From Nostoc sp. ATCC 53789 (GTDB taxonomy: Bacteria > Cyanobacteriota > Cyanobacteriia > Cyanobacteriales > Nostocaceae), in assembly GCF_009873495.1 (NCBI RefSeq), contig NZ_CP046703.1, positions 930,001 through 994,000 on the forward strand: DNA of 64,000 bases, given 5' to 3'. A program made the translations under genes and the position numbers. The notes under the pieces were generated by a model. The model did not search any database. It was given only the letters and a program-made list of their open reading frames with translations, and was not told where the DNA came from. This document shows, one piece after another, positions 43,986-53,223 of the stretch. The number at the start of each line of letters is the position of its first letter. The stretch's first letter is position 1.

Positions 43986-44588
43986 ATGGCTATTATTCGA
44001 GAAACTATCAGAGCAATTTTTATAACTCTAATGCTTTGGTTGTTGACTGCAATCATCTATCCTCTGATCATTCTTGTAGTGGGTCAAGTTTTTTTGCCCT
44101 ATCAAGCGAATGGCAGCATTATGCTGAATCTAAATAATGAACCAATTGGTTCAGCTTTGATTGGTCAACTATTCACATCCGAGCGATATTTCCATCCTCG
44201 TCCTAGTACTGTTAGATATAGCCAAGGAAAAAAAGCCAAGCCAACTGGCATATCTGGAGCCAGTAATCTCGCTGCTAGTAATCCAGAGCTACTAAAGCGG
44301 ATTCTAGAAGAGGCAAATCAATTGCGAGACGAAAATCTTCAACCGATCGCTGATATGATTTATACCTCTGGTTCTGGTTTAGATCCGCATATTTCCTTCA
44401 AAGCAGCACGGCAGCAATTGACGCGGGTTGCTGGTGCGCGGGGAGTCAAAGAAGATGAGATCCTACGTTTAATTAACAAGTATACCGATGACAGATTTTT
44501 ATGGATTTTTGGTGAGCCGGGAGTCAATGTTCTCCGATTGAATTATGCTCTTGACTTGCAAGATATTAATCGTCAGCAAAATCAATAA
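43986..44588 (+). CDS. kdpC: Potassium-transporting ATPase subunit C (KdpC)
   Basis: A 200-residue subunit with one N-terminal membrane helix (ITLMLWLLTAIIYPLIILVVGQVF) and a soluble domain. Family marks are GSALIGQLFTSERYFHPRPS, GISGASNLAASNPEL, the SGSGLDPHISFKAA motif and DDRFLWIFGEPGVNVLRLNYAL. KdpC is thought to help K+ access and ATP binding by the complex. It lies 343 nt after kdpB and 167 nt before the KdpD-like gene. Length is typical. Confidence 0.95.
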   Translation: MAIIRETIRAIFITLMLWLLTAIIYPLIILVVGQVFLPYQANGSIMLNLNNEPIGSALIGQLFTSERYFHPRPSTVRYSQGKKAKPTGISGASNLAASNPELLKRILEEANQLRDENLQPIADMIYTSGSGLDPHISFKAARQQLTRVAGARGVKEDEILRLINKYTDDRFLWIFGEPGVNVLRLNYALDLQDINRQQNQ

Positions 44589-44755
44589 ATGGGCATTGGG
44601 AATTGGGCAAAACAGTTCCGAGTAGTTGTGAGCAAAGAAGTCAGATTTACTATTCACGCGCTCAACCCTAGCTATCCGTTAACAGCACTTCTAAGGGGGA
44701 TAGATAAAGCGCCGTTTTCCGATGAAATAGGATTGCGATAGAAACAAAGAATGAA

Positions 44756-45910
44756 ATGTCAGATAATAATACTGGTTCGAATGGCACTGCACCTTTAAAT
44801 TCTGGAAGTTACTCACTTTATCCGGCACGACGGCGGGGTAAGCATAAAATATTTATTGGTATGGCTCCTGGAGTAGGGAAAACCTACCGGATGCTAGAAG
44901 AGGGACACGCACTTAAACAAGAAGGCATTGATGTCATCGTTGGGCTTTTGGAAACTCACGGACGCAAGGATACAACCGAAAAGGCAGAAGGACTGGAGAT
45001 TTTACCCCGTAAGCAATATCCTCGCGGTGAGTTGACACTAACGGATATGGATACAGATGCTATTTTAAAGCGATCGCCCCAATTAGCCTTAATCGATGAA
45101 CTTGCCCATACCAACGTCCCTGGTTCCCCACGCGAAAAACGCTACGAAGATGTAGAAGTAGTTTTGGCAGCAGGTATTGATGTCTACTCCACAATGAATG
45201 TGCAACATTTGGAAAGTCTTAATGACTTAGTAGCTAGAATTACTGGGGTTGTAGTCCGTGAGCGAGTTCCTGACAGAATTCTGGATGAAGCAGATGAAAT
45301 AGTAGTAGTGGATGTCACACCAGAAACATTGCAAGAACGGTTATTAGAAGGCAAGATTTACGCACCCCAAAAAATCCAGCAATCCCTCGATAATTTTTTC
45401 CAACGCCGTAACCTGATTGCTTTGCGGGAGTTAGCTTTGCGCGAAGTCGCAGACAACGTAGAAGAAAATGCGATCGCGACTATCCCCAATGGACAATCCT
45501 GTAATATTCATGAGCGCGTTTTGGTGTGTGTATCCACCTATCCCAACTCAGTACAGTTGTTACGCCGGGGTGCGAGGTTAGCTAGCTACATGAATGCCCC
45601 ACTTTATACTTTGTTTGTTGCCGATCCAGAACGGTTCCTCACCAAGGAGGAAAGCCTACACATTCACACTTGTGAGAAACTCTGTAACGAATTTGAAGGT
45701 ACTTTTCTTCGTGTTACTAACAGTAACATAGCTAATGCGATCGCAGAAGTCGCCGAGAAATATCGGATTACCCAAATTGTAATTGGAGAGAGTCAGCGAT
45801 CGCGCTGGCAAATGCTCCTCAAAGGATCTTTGACGCAAAAATTGGTGCGCTTGCTCAAAAATATCGATTTGCATATCATTGCCAGCGAAAAAATGGTTTC
45901 ATCCAAATAG
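44756..45910 (+). CDS. KdpD N-terminal sensor domain protein (no kinase domain)
   Basis: A 384-residue protein matching only the cytoplasmic N-terminal part of KdpD. It has a Walker-type KdpD domain (GMAPGVGKTYRMLEEG, with the second motif IDELAHTNVPG) followed by a universal-stress-protein-like domain (RVLVCVSTYPNSVQLLRRGARLAS, and IVIGESQRSRWQMLLKGS). It stops where E. coli KdpD enters its four membrane helices. Short KdpD of this type is known in heterocystous cyanobacteria. Without HisKA/HATPase it cannot phosphorylate a regulator and may act with another kinase; the four-helix kinase across the kdp cluster is a candidate. Confidence 0.88.
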   Translation: MSDNNTGSNGTAPLNSGSYSLYPARRRGKHKIFIGMAPGVGKTYRMLEEGHALKQEGIDVIVGLLETHGRKDTTEKAEGLEILPRKQYPRGELTLTDMDTDAILKRSPQLALIDELAHTNVPGSPREKRYEDVEVVLAAGIDVYSTMNVQHLESLNDLVARITGVVVRERVPDRILDEADEIVVVDVTPETLQERLLEGKIYAPQKIQQSLDNFFQRRNLIALRELALREVADNVEENAIATIPNGQSCNIHERVLVCVSTYPNSVQLLRRGARLASYMNAPLYTLFVADPERFLTKEESLHIHTCEKLCNEFEGTFLRVTNSNIANAIAEVAEKYRITQIVIGESQRSRWQMLLKGSLTQKLVRLLKNIDLHIIASEKMVSSK

Positions 45911-45914
45911 GAGA

Positions 45915-47411
45915 TCAAATTTCCCCAAAAACTTCAGAAGTAAAGCTTCCATGCAGCCCATAAGGGATATGATGCTTGAGATGTAGCCGTGCAATTGTTC
46001 CTTTAGAGAAATCACTAGCATCCAAAATTACCAAATCTGAGCGGTGATGGGCAGCATCATAAACTAAAGCTAATACCCAACCATCATCTTCCTTTTCAGA
46101 ATCTGGGCGCGGGACAAAAATCGGTTCACCTACAAAACCACGGGGTGCAGCACTCCAAAACTGTCTTTTTCCAGACTGTAAATCAATTTTCAGCAATGCT
46201 TGCAAGGGAGCATTACCACTCTCTGCATGAGCCGCACCTATATATAGATATCGATAAGGGTGTCCCACATTCGCCGGATGGATGCTGGGAAATTCACAAC
46301 AGCGACTATCAATCAATTCTCGCTGCACTGTCCCATTCTTGAGATTTAGATAAAATCGCCAAAGTTGCCCAGGTGAAGAAGCTTCGAAATTAACTTGTCG
46401 AAAATCGCTTTTAGGCTCCACTTCTGGTAAATCTTGGTAGCAAATAGAATCAATCAGAACTTCCTCTCCTACCTCAAAAGCATTAACGTGGTGGAAAACG
46501 AAACCCGACTGAGTTTCCAGAAATTTTATCTCTTCTTGCCCTTCTTTGGGAAAACGGGGAATAATTATAATTTTAGTTGGCTGATTTGCTTGAAATTTGA
46601 TACATTCTCCTGCCGCACGTATTCCCAAGGCAAAAGGTATGGGATTAAATGTGACAGGATTTTGAAAGAAGATGCAGTAGTTGGGAGTAATAACAAAATC
46701 GTGAATGAAACAGAAACCGGGAACCTTATGAGCTTGCTGTCTAACAATTTCACCCACTAAGTTTAGCTCGAAAATAGTAATGGTGGTAGATAATCCTGGC
46801 TTAATCGAAAAATTTACTAGGCGAGGTTCGCCCCCATCTTGTTCACAATTATTTTCCAAGCGGGGATGAGCAGCGAAAGCTTCACCTGCTGACAAAGCAC
46901 CATTAAAATATTCATTTCCCAAAGTTTCAAGAGTCTTGGGATCGAGGCGATATGCTTCAGAAGCTTCCCATAGTGCTAGCAGTTTACCACCCCAATAGAT
47001 AACATTTGTATTAGCAATATTTTTGAGTTTGAAATCAAAGATATTAGCTCGCCAACCACCGGGTTTTTGAGTACCAAAAGTACCGCGATAAAGAATTTTT
47101 CCCGCCTTTTGCTCTGCCAAATACCCAGTTGTCTGGACAAAGCGGTTGCGAAAATGGGCACGACCGTTGGTAAAGGTAATTTTGCTAATCATCCCATCTC
47201 CATCAAACGGGTGATGAAGAAATTTTCCATTCACATCCAACAAACCGGGGCCATTTCTAAACAGCGTGCCTTCTAATTCTCTGGGAATTTCCCCTTCTAT
47301 ATCATCAATCCAATAATCAAATTCTTGGGTGAGAGATTGATACCCACCTTGCCAATCTGCACGAGTATAAGATTTTTCTGTAACCGGGCTTTCTTGACTT
47401 TTCAAATGCAT
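45915..47411 (-). CDS. Carotenoid oxygenase (apocarotenoid cleavage, RPE65 family)
   Basis: A 498-residue non-haem iron dioxygenase of the carotenoid cleavage family. The iron-binding His residues appear in AAHPRLE, GFCFIHDFVITPNY, FVFHHVNAFE and the C-terminal HIPYGLHGSFT. The seven-blade propeller opening GEIPRELEGTLFRNGPGLL is typical. It cleaves carotenoids or apocarotenoids to aldehydes; similar cyanobacterial enzymes make retinal from apocarotenals. The exact substrate is not determined. The stop lies 5 nt from the end of the convergent KdpD-like gene, so the two transcripts overlap. Confidence 0.92.
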   Translation of the reverse strand: MHLKSQESPVTEKSYTRADWQGGYQSLTQEFDYWIDDIEGEIPRELEGTLFRNGPGLLDVNGKFLHHPFDGDGMISKITFTNGRAHFRNRFVQTTGYLAEQKAGKILYRGTFGTQKPGGWRANIFDFKLKNIANTNVIYWGGKLLALWEASEAYRLDPKTLETLGNEYFNGALSAGEAFAAHPRLENNCEQDGGEPRLVNFSIKPGLSTTITIFELNLVGEIVRQQAHKVPGFCFIHDFVITPNYCIFFQNPVTFNPIPFALGIRAAGECIKFQANQPTKIIIIPRFPKEGQEEIKFLETQSGFVFHHVNAFEVGEEVLIDSICYQDLPEVEPKSDFRQVNFEASSPGQLWRFYLNLKNGTVQRELIDSRCCEFPSIHPANVGHPYRYLYIGAAHAESGNAPLQALLKIDLQSGKRQFWSAAPRGFVGEPIFVPRPDSEKEDDGWVLALVYDAAHHRSDLVILDASDFSKGTIARLHLKHHIPYGLHGSFTSEVFGEI

Positions 47412-47527
47412 AAGCTTTGTTTTTTATTGTTATCTCGTACAAAAATATGTAGCAGCTAAAAATAATTCCGTTGCAGCAAGGTTGCAACAGGGAGGCAGCG
47501 CACTGACTCGACTTTGGATTTATTACA

Positions 47528-48943
47528 CTATTCCACTATTTCCGACTCTGGTTCTGTCAGTACCAACTCAGACATCAAATCAGGTAAGAAAGCTTGTTCC
47601 CCATCTTTGGATGTCTCAGCTTGCTCTTCAGCAGCAGGTAGCCAGTTGATAAATGGTAGGGGTAACAGCGTACTAAGGTTAGTAATTATCACCAATAGCC
47701 AAAGTGACTCAAAGTTAGTTGCAGTGATCCCTAACCAATAGGTGATTAATGCCCCCAATGCTTGGGAAACCGTTCCTGCTGAATTAAATACCGACATCAA
47801 CAAGGCAAATAAAGTTGCTTCCACTCCAGAGGGACAAAGCCTTGCTGCTAGAACCATGACTTGCATAAAGGCAATTTTCCCCATCACAGTGAGAATAAGA
47901 CTATCGCCCAAACTAAACCAGTGGTCATCTATACCCAACAGTCGGTTTGTGTGAGTCACTAACAACAGCATCGTCATTCCTAACATTGAAGAAAGGACGG
48001 TACTCCAAGCAAAAATCACGCGAAAAGGAATGCTTTTGAGGAAACGTTGAAAAATCCAAACACCTGCTAAAGAAGCGAAACTTGTCACCAAGTTTACCCG
48101 TCCCAAAAATTCTGGTTCAAAGTGTAATTCGTTGGTAGAGAAGTAGAAAAAGGCTGATTCAGCATTTGGGGTAGCTTGCCAGATGAAGACAAAAGCCGTT
48201 GGTAGCCAAATTGTTTTTTGGGTAATGGCTTGGCGTAGTTGCTTCAGTTGATGTTTGATTGGTAAAGGGTTAGTTTGATTACTCTCATTAGTACCTTTGC
48301 TAACGGGAGATTCAGCAATTAACCAAGCTACCCCTGAGACAATGAGAGGAAATAAGGCAGTAATTCCAAAGACAGTACGGGTAGTAAAGTATTGAAGCAG
48401 CAGACCGCTAAAGTATGCTGTAATTAAACCTCCGATCGCAGAAGCACCCCAGCATACAGATTGTAGTGAACCGGCTTTTGCTTGGGATTCCCCTCTGGCA
48501 CGTTCCACAACTAGCGAGTCAACTATCACGTCACTCATGGCGACGGAGAGAGAACCAAGAGCGATCGCTAATGTAGCTGCCCAACTAGTATGAACTATTG
48601 TGGCCAAACTCATCCAGGAAGCGGTTCCCAGTACCCCGGATAAAATCAAGTAAGGACGACGACGATAGCCAAATATGGGCAAGCCATCAGAGATAAAACC
48701 AAATACCGGCTTGATCATCCAAGGTAGGAAGACAATTCCCAATAGCGCCGACACCTGGACTGGACTCAGCAACAGTTCATCTTTGAGGAAAAAGCTCACG
48801 GCTAAACGCGATAGCCCTAAAATTCCTTGGACAAAGTAAACGGTGAGAATTGCAATTAACTCCGCATTGGGTTCATTACCCAAGAAGATTTTTTGTGTGA
48901 ATGAGTCTTTGACCTTGGACAAGCCAGATGATTGAAGCACCAT
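47528..48943 (-). CDS. Folate/biopterin-type MFS transporter
   Basis: A 471-residue membrane protein of the folate-biopterin transporter (BT1) family, with about twelve helices. Family marks include VYFVQGILGLSRLAVSFFLKD, the loop GFISDGLPIFGYRRRPYL, VAMSDVIVDSLVVERAR and AESAFFYFSTNELHFEPEFLG. Cyanobacterial members transport folates in tested cases. The C-terminal ~30 residues are acidic and cytoplasmic. It is on the same strand as the carotenoid oxygenase, 116 nt upstream. A hairpin near 49,150 separates it from the PEP-CTERM gene. Confidence 0.9.
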   Translation of the reverse strand: MVLQSSGLSKVKDSFTQKIFLGNEPNAELIAILTVYFVQGILGLSRLAVSFFLKDELLLSPVQVSALLGIVFLPWMIKPVFGFISDGLPIFGYRRRPYLILSGVLGTASWMSLATIVHTSWAATLAIALGSLSVAMSDVIVDSLVVERARGESQAKAGSLQSVCWGASAIGGLITAYFSGLLLQYFTTRTVFGITALFPLIVSGVAWLIAESPVSKGTNESNQTNPLPIKHQLKQLRQAITQKTIWLPTAFVFIWQATPNAESAFFYFSTNELHFEPEFLGRVNLVTSFASLAGVWIFQRFLKSIPFRVIFAWSTVLSSMLGMTMLLLVTHTNRLLGIDDHWFSLGDSLILTVMGKIAFMQVMVLAARLCPSGVEATLFALLMSVFNSAGTVSQALGALITYWLGITATNFESLWLLVIITNLSTLLPLPFINWLPAAEEQAETSKDGEQAFLPDLMSELVLTEPESEIVE

Positions 48944-49425
48944 TCGATAAATATTTTTTAAGTTTTATCTACTTTTCTATCATATCGATTCTTAAAACCT
49001 AGGCTTTAGGATCAGTTCTATGCCAAGTTAAGCTTTTAGGCTGGGTAATGCCAATATCTCTAAGCAGAAGGCAATCTAGGCGTTATCTTAAGTGTTGTAG
49101 AGTGGTTGTCCATAAAATAAACAGCAAAACAATTAGGGTGAGTTTACCTAAGTAAGCTCACCCTAACTTGTGTTTAATGTTGACTTTTTGCTGGAACTTC
49201 TGAAATCCTGCCTGTGGCACGCTACGCGAAGTCGAGCCTGGGAGTAAGGCATAGAGAAAATCAGGCAAATCTTACTGAGCTAGAATTGGTGTCTTTAATA
49301 GAATTGCTTTAAAGCAGTGCTATTAAAGTGGCGATCGCTTGAGGTGATATTCTCTTAATTATCATCAGAAGTGCAGAAGATACTTAATGTAAGCTAAAAA
49401 TTATCTTGTTTGCAAGCTACTAGAC
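48944..49425. other. Gene-free spacer downstream of the PEP-CTERM gene
   Basis: No gene is visible. It contains the hairpin at 49133-49166, listed separately, and one HIP1 palindrome near 49,332. Confidence 0.4.
49133..49166 (-). terminator. Hairpin TTAGGGTGAG / CTCACCCTAA
   Basis: Two 10-bp inverse arms, with three more pairs inside (TAC/GTA), form a strong stem. On the minus strand it is followed by TTGTTTTG, a weak U-tract. It lies about 260 nt beyond the stop of the PEP-CTERM gene and before the transporter gene, so it is a plausible rho-independent terminator. Confidence 0.5.
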
Positions 49426-50226
49426 TTAAGACAATTGCAAAACTGACTTTTTCTTGGCTCGACGGGTCATAACTGAAGCAGCACCCACAAAACCAATCGC
49501 AAAAACTCCTAATAGAGAAGAAGACTCAGGAACTGCTGTAACGACATTCCCGGTAATACTCTTGTAGCCAGTGGCGACTGTGTGATTATCTGATTCAAAA
49601 CCAGTTCCACCAATATTGGTGAATTTAACCTGATCAAAAGTTCCGGCAACATCGTAGAAGTTGATGAACGCAAAGGGTTCGTTACTATCCTGACCTTTGT
49701 AAGTAGAAGTAGGATTACCATTGTAGCCGCCTGAATTTGGTAGCTTTCCGATATAGCTAGCCACATCAGCAGTAGTAATTCTTTCTACAAGATTACCTTT
49801 TGAATAAAATTCAAGTACGTTACTAGCGTCTCCCGCAGACCACCAAAGTCCAAAGTAACTTTGTGCGGTTGTCAAATTTAAGGTAGAAACCGTTTGACCA
49901 TTACCCGATCTATTCGTGTCTACATCAAAATACTTGCCTGTTCCACCAGCAGCACCATATTGGTCTGGATTCATGATCAGAGTATTCTTATAGCTACCAA
50001 TATTTGTTGTTCCCTCATTCCATTGAAATCCTGTTGCACTGTAACCTTGTGTTTGTGCATCAAAAGTTTGTACATTAGCATTAACAAGATTTGATAATTG
50101 TGCATTTTGTACGCCTGCATTTTCTATTGATATCGTAAAAGACGCAGCCATTACAGGACGGCTAACAGTAGCTAAGGACAAAACAACACCAGAAGCGATC
50201 GCAGACTTAATTAAAAGATTTTTCAT
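49426..50226 (-). CDS. PEP-CTERM-sorted secreted protein
   Basis: A 266-residue exported protein. The N-terminus is a signal peptide (MKNLLIKSAIASGVVLSLA, cleavage near VMA-ASF). The C-terminus carries the sorting signal VPESSSLLGVFAIGFVGAASVMTRRAKK: a Pro-Glu box, one helix and a basic end. The mature region is beta-rich with many Asn/Gly/Thr and the segments YFGLWWSAGDASNVLEFY and FAFINFYDVAGTFDQVKFTN, as in cyanobacterial PEP-CTERM surface proteins. Such proteins are probably processed by exosortase and displayed outside. No exosortase is in this window. Confidence 0.87.
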   Translation of the reverse strand: MKNLLIKSAIASGVVLSLATVSRPVMAASFTISIENAGVQNAQLSNLVNANVQTFDAQTQGYSATGFQWNEGTTNIGSYKNTLIMNPDQYGAAGGTGKYFDVDTNRSGNGQTVSTLNLTTAQSYFGLWWSAGDASNVLEFYSKGNLVERITTADVASYIGKLPNSGGYNGNPTSTYKGQDSNEPFAFINFYDVAGTFDQVKFTNIGGTGFESDNHTVATGYKSITGNVVTAVPESSSLLGVFAIGFVGAASVMTRRAKKKSVLQLS

Positions 50227-50928
50227 TTTACAATCCCTTTTCGTTTTTTAATCTTTCGTGTTCATAGCCTCATTGTGCGATGTACTTATAGATTCCAACA
50301 TCAGAGGGATTACTACTTTTTTGATTTGACTATACCCAGATAGAAATGCAGGCTATTGGACTTTATTTAGAGGATAATCACTGATATTATGTTCTGTGAT
50401 ATCTATAGCTTTATGTAGAAAATGCGAAGTTATCAGTGCTAAATTGTAAATAAGCTTCATTTATAAAAAGTGCCGTTTTGAGATTCGCAGGCAGTTTATA
50501 TTTTTAGGGTTCTAGATCAAGAAGGCATGAGGCATTGTGCGATGCCAAACCTTGAAAATCAGTGCTTATTCCTTGGCTGAATAGTTTTTCAACCTCAAGA
50601 ACAAGATTATCTTGGTTCTTCTTTCACGTAATTACATAACCTGCATTTTGCTGTGTAATTAACTTCATAATCTGTTTATGAGAACCAATTACATCATTTT
50701 TCACAATACATCCAGATAGGTCTCATACATTTCATAACTCTAGAATTGCTGTAATTTAAAAATTATTCTTTTGACTTCAAGTGAATACGACGTTATGCTG
50801 TCGACTGCCTCTCACCCTTTCCCTCAAAATTCATCTTTTTCCAATCAACTATGCCACCTTACTTTTTTTGACATGGGTAGTAGCATGAATTAAACTACCT
50901 CTTGCAATCCTAAAAAGAATCTTGAACA
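50227..50928. other. Gene-free divergent spacer
   Basis: About 700 nt without a credible ORF. It lies between the divergent PEP-CTERM and anmK genes and should hold both promoters. I see no repeat or RNA structure I can support. Confidence 0.4.
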
Positions 50929-52158
50929 ATGCATCCGACTGAAAAAGCTGCTCTCTCTACTCGCGTTATCGGTTTAATTAGTGGCACATCCGTAGATGGC
51001 ATAGATGCTGTGTTAGTAGAGATTTCCGGTACAGAATTGGATCTTAAAGTTGAGTTACTAGTCGGTAAAACATATCCTTATCCAGCTGAACTCAGAGAAA
51101 AAATACTAGCGGTTGGTGCAGGTGTTGCCATCTCAATGGCAGAATTGGCAGAAATGGATGATGCGATCGCCATTGTCTTTGCCCAAGCCGCCCAAAATAT
51201 TCAAATTGGTCATCAGCTAGCTACTCTCATTGGCTCTCACGGTCAGACGGTTTATCATCGACCACCCAAAGAAGGAGCAGGGGAGCAGAGGAGCAGGGGG
51301 AGAGAAATACTCACTCCTCATTCAGCACTAAGCACTCCTTTGGGTTATAGTCTCCAACTAGGGCGGGGTGAACTGATTGCCTATCTTACGGGCATTACAA
51401 CTGTAAGCAACTTCCGCGTTGCTGATATCGCTATTGGTGGACATGGTGCGCCTCTCGTGCCCAGAGTAGATGCCTATTTGCTCAGTCATCCTGAAGAAGG
51501 GCGTTGTATTCAAAACATTGGTGGCATTGGTAATGTCGCTTATATTCCGCCTCGGTATGGCGATTGGCTCTCAAAAATTCGTGCTTGGGATACTGGCCCA
51601 GGAAATAGTCTGTTGGATCTGGCGGTAGAGCATTTAAGCGCTGGTGCTAAAACTTACGATGAAAATGGCAATTGGGCAGCAAGTGGTACTCCTTGCCATC
51701 CTTTGGTAGAACAATGGCTCAACCAAGATTACTTTCATTTACCACCGCCCAAATCTACTGGTCGGGAGTTATTTGGTGTGACTTATCTACATCAGTGTTT
51801 AAAAGATGCCCAAGAATACCAACTCAATGCTGCTGATATACTGGCAACTCTGACGGAACTGACAGCTGCTTCGATTGTTCATAGTTACCGAACTTTTTTG
51901 CCAGAAATGCCACAACGAGTACTATTATGTGGTGGTGGTAGCCGCAATCTCTATTTGAAACGTCGATTAGAATTATTGTTGGCATCAATCCCAGTATTGG
52001 CTACAGATGAAGTTGGATTAAATGCAGATTTTAAAGAAGCGATCGCTTTTGCAGTTTTAGCCTACTGGCGGCATTTGGGCATTCCTGGCAATCTACCTAC
52101 TGCTACTGGGGCACCTCAAGAAGTGCTTTTGGGAGAAATTCACCAAAGTCAGTCCTGA
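50929..52158 (+). CDS. anmK: Anhydro-N-acetylmuramic acid kinase
   Basis: A 409-residue kinase that opens and phosphorylates 1,6-anhydro-MurNAc from recycled peptidoglycan. It shows the phosphate loop [28 protein letters not shown], the domain-linking [43 protein letters not shown] and the C-terminal [21 protein letters not shown]. Residues about 114-137 (bases 51268-51340) are an insert absent from the usual family pattern, where HRPP is followed closely by GYSLQLG. The insert reads as a translated GAGCAGGGGAGC / CACTCCTCA repeat. The gene is otherwise intact and in frame. Confidence 0.93.
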   Translation: MHPTEKAALSTRVIGLISGTSVDGIDAVLVEISGTELDLKVELLVGKTYPYPAELREKILAVGAGVAISMAELAEMDDAIAIVFAQAAQNIQIGHQLATLIGSHGQTVYHRPPKEGAGEQRSRGREILTPHSALSTPLGYSLQLGRGELIAYLTGITTVSNFRVADIAIGGHGAPLVPRVDAYLLSHPEEGRCIQNIGGIGNVAYIPPRYGDWLSKIRAWDTGPGNSLLDLAVEHLSAGAKTYDENGNWAASGTPCHPLVEQWLNQDYFHLPPPKSTGRELFGVTYLHQCLKDAQEYQLNAADILATLTELTAASIVHSYRTFLPEMPQRVLLCGGGSRNLYLKRRLELLLASIPVLATDEVGLNADFKEAIAFAVLAYWRHLGIPGNLPTATGAPQEVLLGEIHQSQS

Positions 52159-52289
52159 GTTCTGAAAGAGGAACAATAAAAAATTTCTTCATTATTCACT
52201 CAGCACAAACTAAACGCCCCGCTATTCATGTACAGCACTGCTATAACTGTAATCTTGGCGGTACTCGATCAAGACAGGGAATATATAAG

Positions 52290-52736
52290 GTGGCTCATAC
52301 TTTTTTATTGGAACCAGGACGCTGGGCAATGCAAGGAAATTGGCTGGAACGAAATGGTATGCCAATCAGCGTCAAGGGTATGACCTTGGTAGCTTGGAAT
52401 CGAGATAACTGGTTCACTATGGCTACAAAGCTGATATTTCCTGGTAGCGATCGCTCAGAAATCTCTCTACAATACAAAGGACGATTGCATGAGGGAGAGC
52501 GTCAGTATACTTTTTTACTACAGCATAATATTTTGGGGCAAGTTGAAGGTGAAGGTTGGATTGGTCTAGATACTATTGTGCAGCGTTACTGGGTACTAGG
52601 CGATCGTCAGCGTCGTAGTGGCTTTGAAACCCTACATCGGATTTCCGAAGATAGATATTACCTAAGTAGTGGTATCTTAGCTGGTCATTTTTTAACTAAC
52701 ACAATGGAAGTTAGCCTAGAGCGTCAATCAACCTAA
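52290..52736 (+). CDS. Conserved cyanobacterial hypothetical protein
   Basis: A 148-residue protein starting at GTG 52290, with GGGA about 9 nt upstream. It is predicted to be a beta-barrel or lipocalin-like fold: LEPGRWAMQGNWLERNGMPISVKGMTLVAWNRDNWF, LQYKGRLHEGERQYTFLLQHNILGQVEGEGWIG and a final EDRYYLSSGILAGHFLTNTMEVSLER. It has no signal peptide or metal motif. I recognise the style of a conserved cyanobacterial family but know no function. It is 131 nt after anmK, and a CACTCAGCAC...CGCCCCGCTA repeat lies between. Confidence 0.68.
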   Translation: MAHTFLLEPGRWAMQGNWLERNGMPISVKGMTLVAWNRDNWFTMATKLIFPGSDRSEISLQYKGRLHEGERQYTFLLQHNILGQVEGEGWIGLDTIVQRYWVLGDRQRRSGFETLHRISEDRYYLSSGILAGHFLTNTMEVSLERQST

Positions 52737-53223
52737 GAGCAATTTACCTCGCTGCTGTGAGTCTAACCTGTAAACTGAAGCCATATTGTCTAAATAACTC
52801 TAGCAACGTAATGATTTGGCAATGTTCAAGTTTATTTTCACCAACTTACTCAAAACAACATACAATATGAATAAAACTAATTTATTCTCAATAAAGTTTA
52901 AAGATTTCATAAAGACTTTTTTATTGATAAAAATTTAAGCGACATCGATAGCGAGTATTCGTTCTGCTGCAAAGAAGCAAGCTACGCACAGCGTCTCGTA
53001 GAGAGTGTCATAGCCCGTCCTAGATATCGCTTTGATCTTGCAAACTAAATCAAACGAAAAATAAGCATTTTTTCATTTGTTTTTAATGTTGGTTGCGATC
53101 AAGAGTAATTTTAGATGCGTTTGCCCTGCCGACTACTTAGTTGTATAGTAAAGAGGAAGTTATCAAAATTATCTTCATAATCTTAGGACTATTAATTAAC
53201 TGTGTAATCAGGAGTTCAGTTTT
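52737..53223. other. Gene-free spacer with an inverted copy of the CTACGAGACGCT repeat
   Basis: GAAGCAAGCTACGC...CGTCTCGTAGAGAG at 52974-53005 is the inverse of the repeat at 7345-7376. The rest is AT-rich without a gene. Confidence 0.5.

Noticed and set aside
43865..44137. 90-codon ORF overlapping the start of kdpC
   Set aside because: Overlaps about 150 bp of kdpC, starts with TTG and ends in low-complexity polar sequence; only its first hydrophobic part was kept as a tentative fragment.
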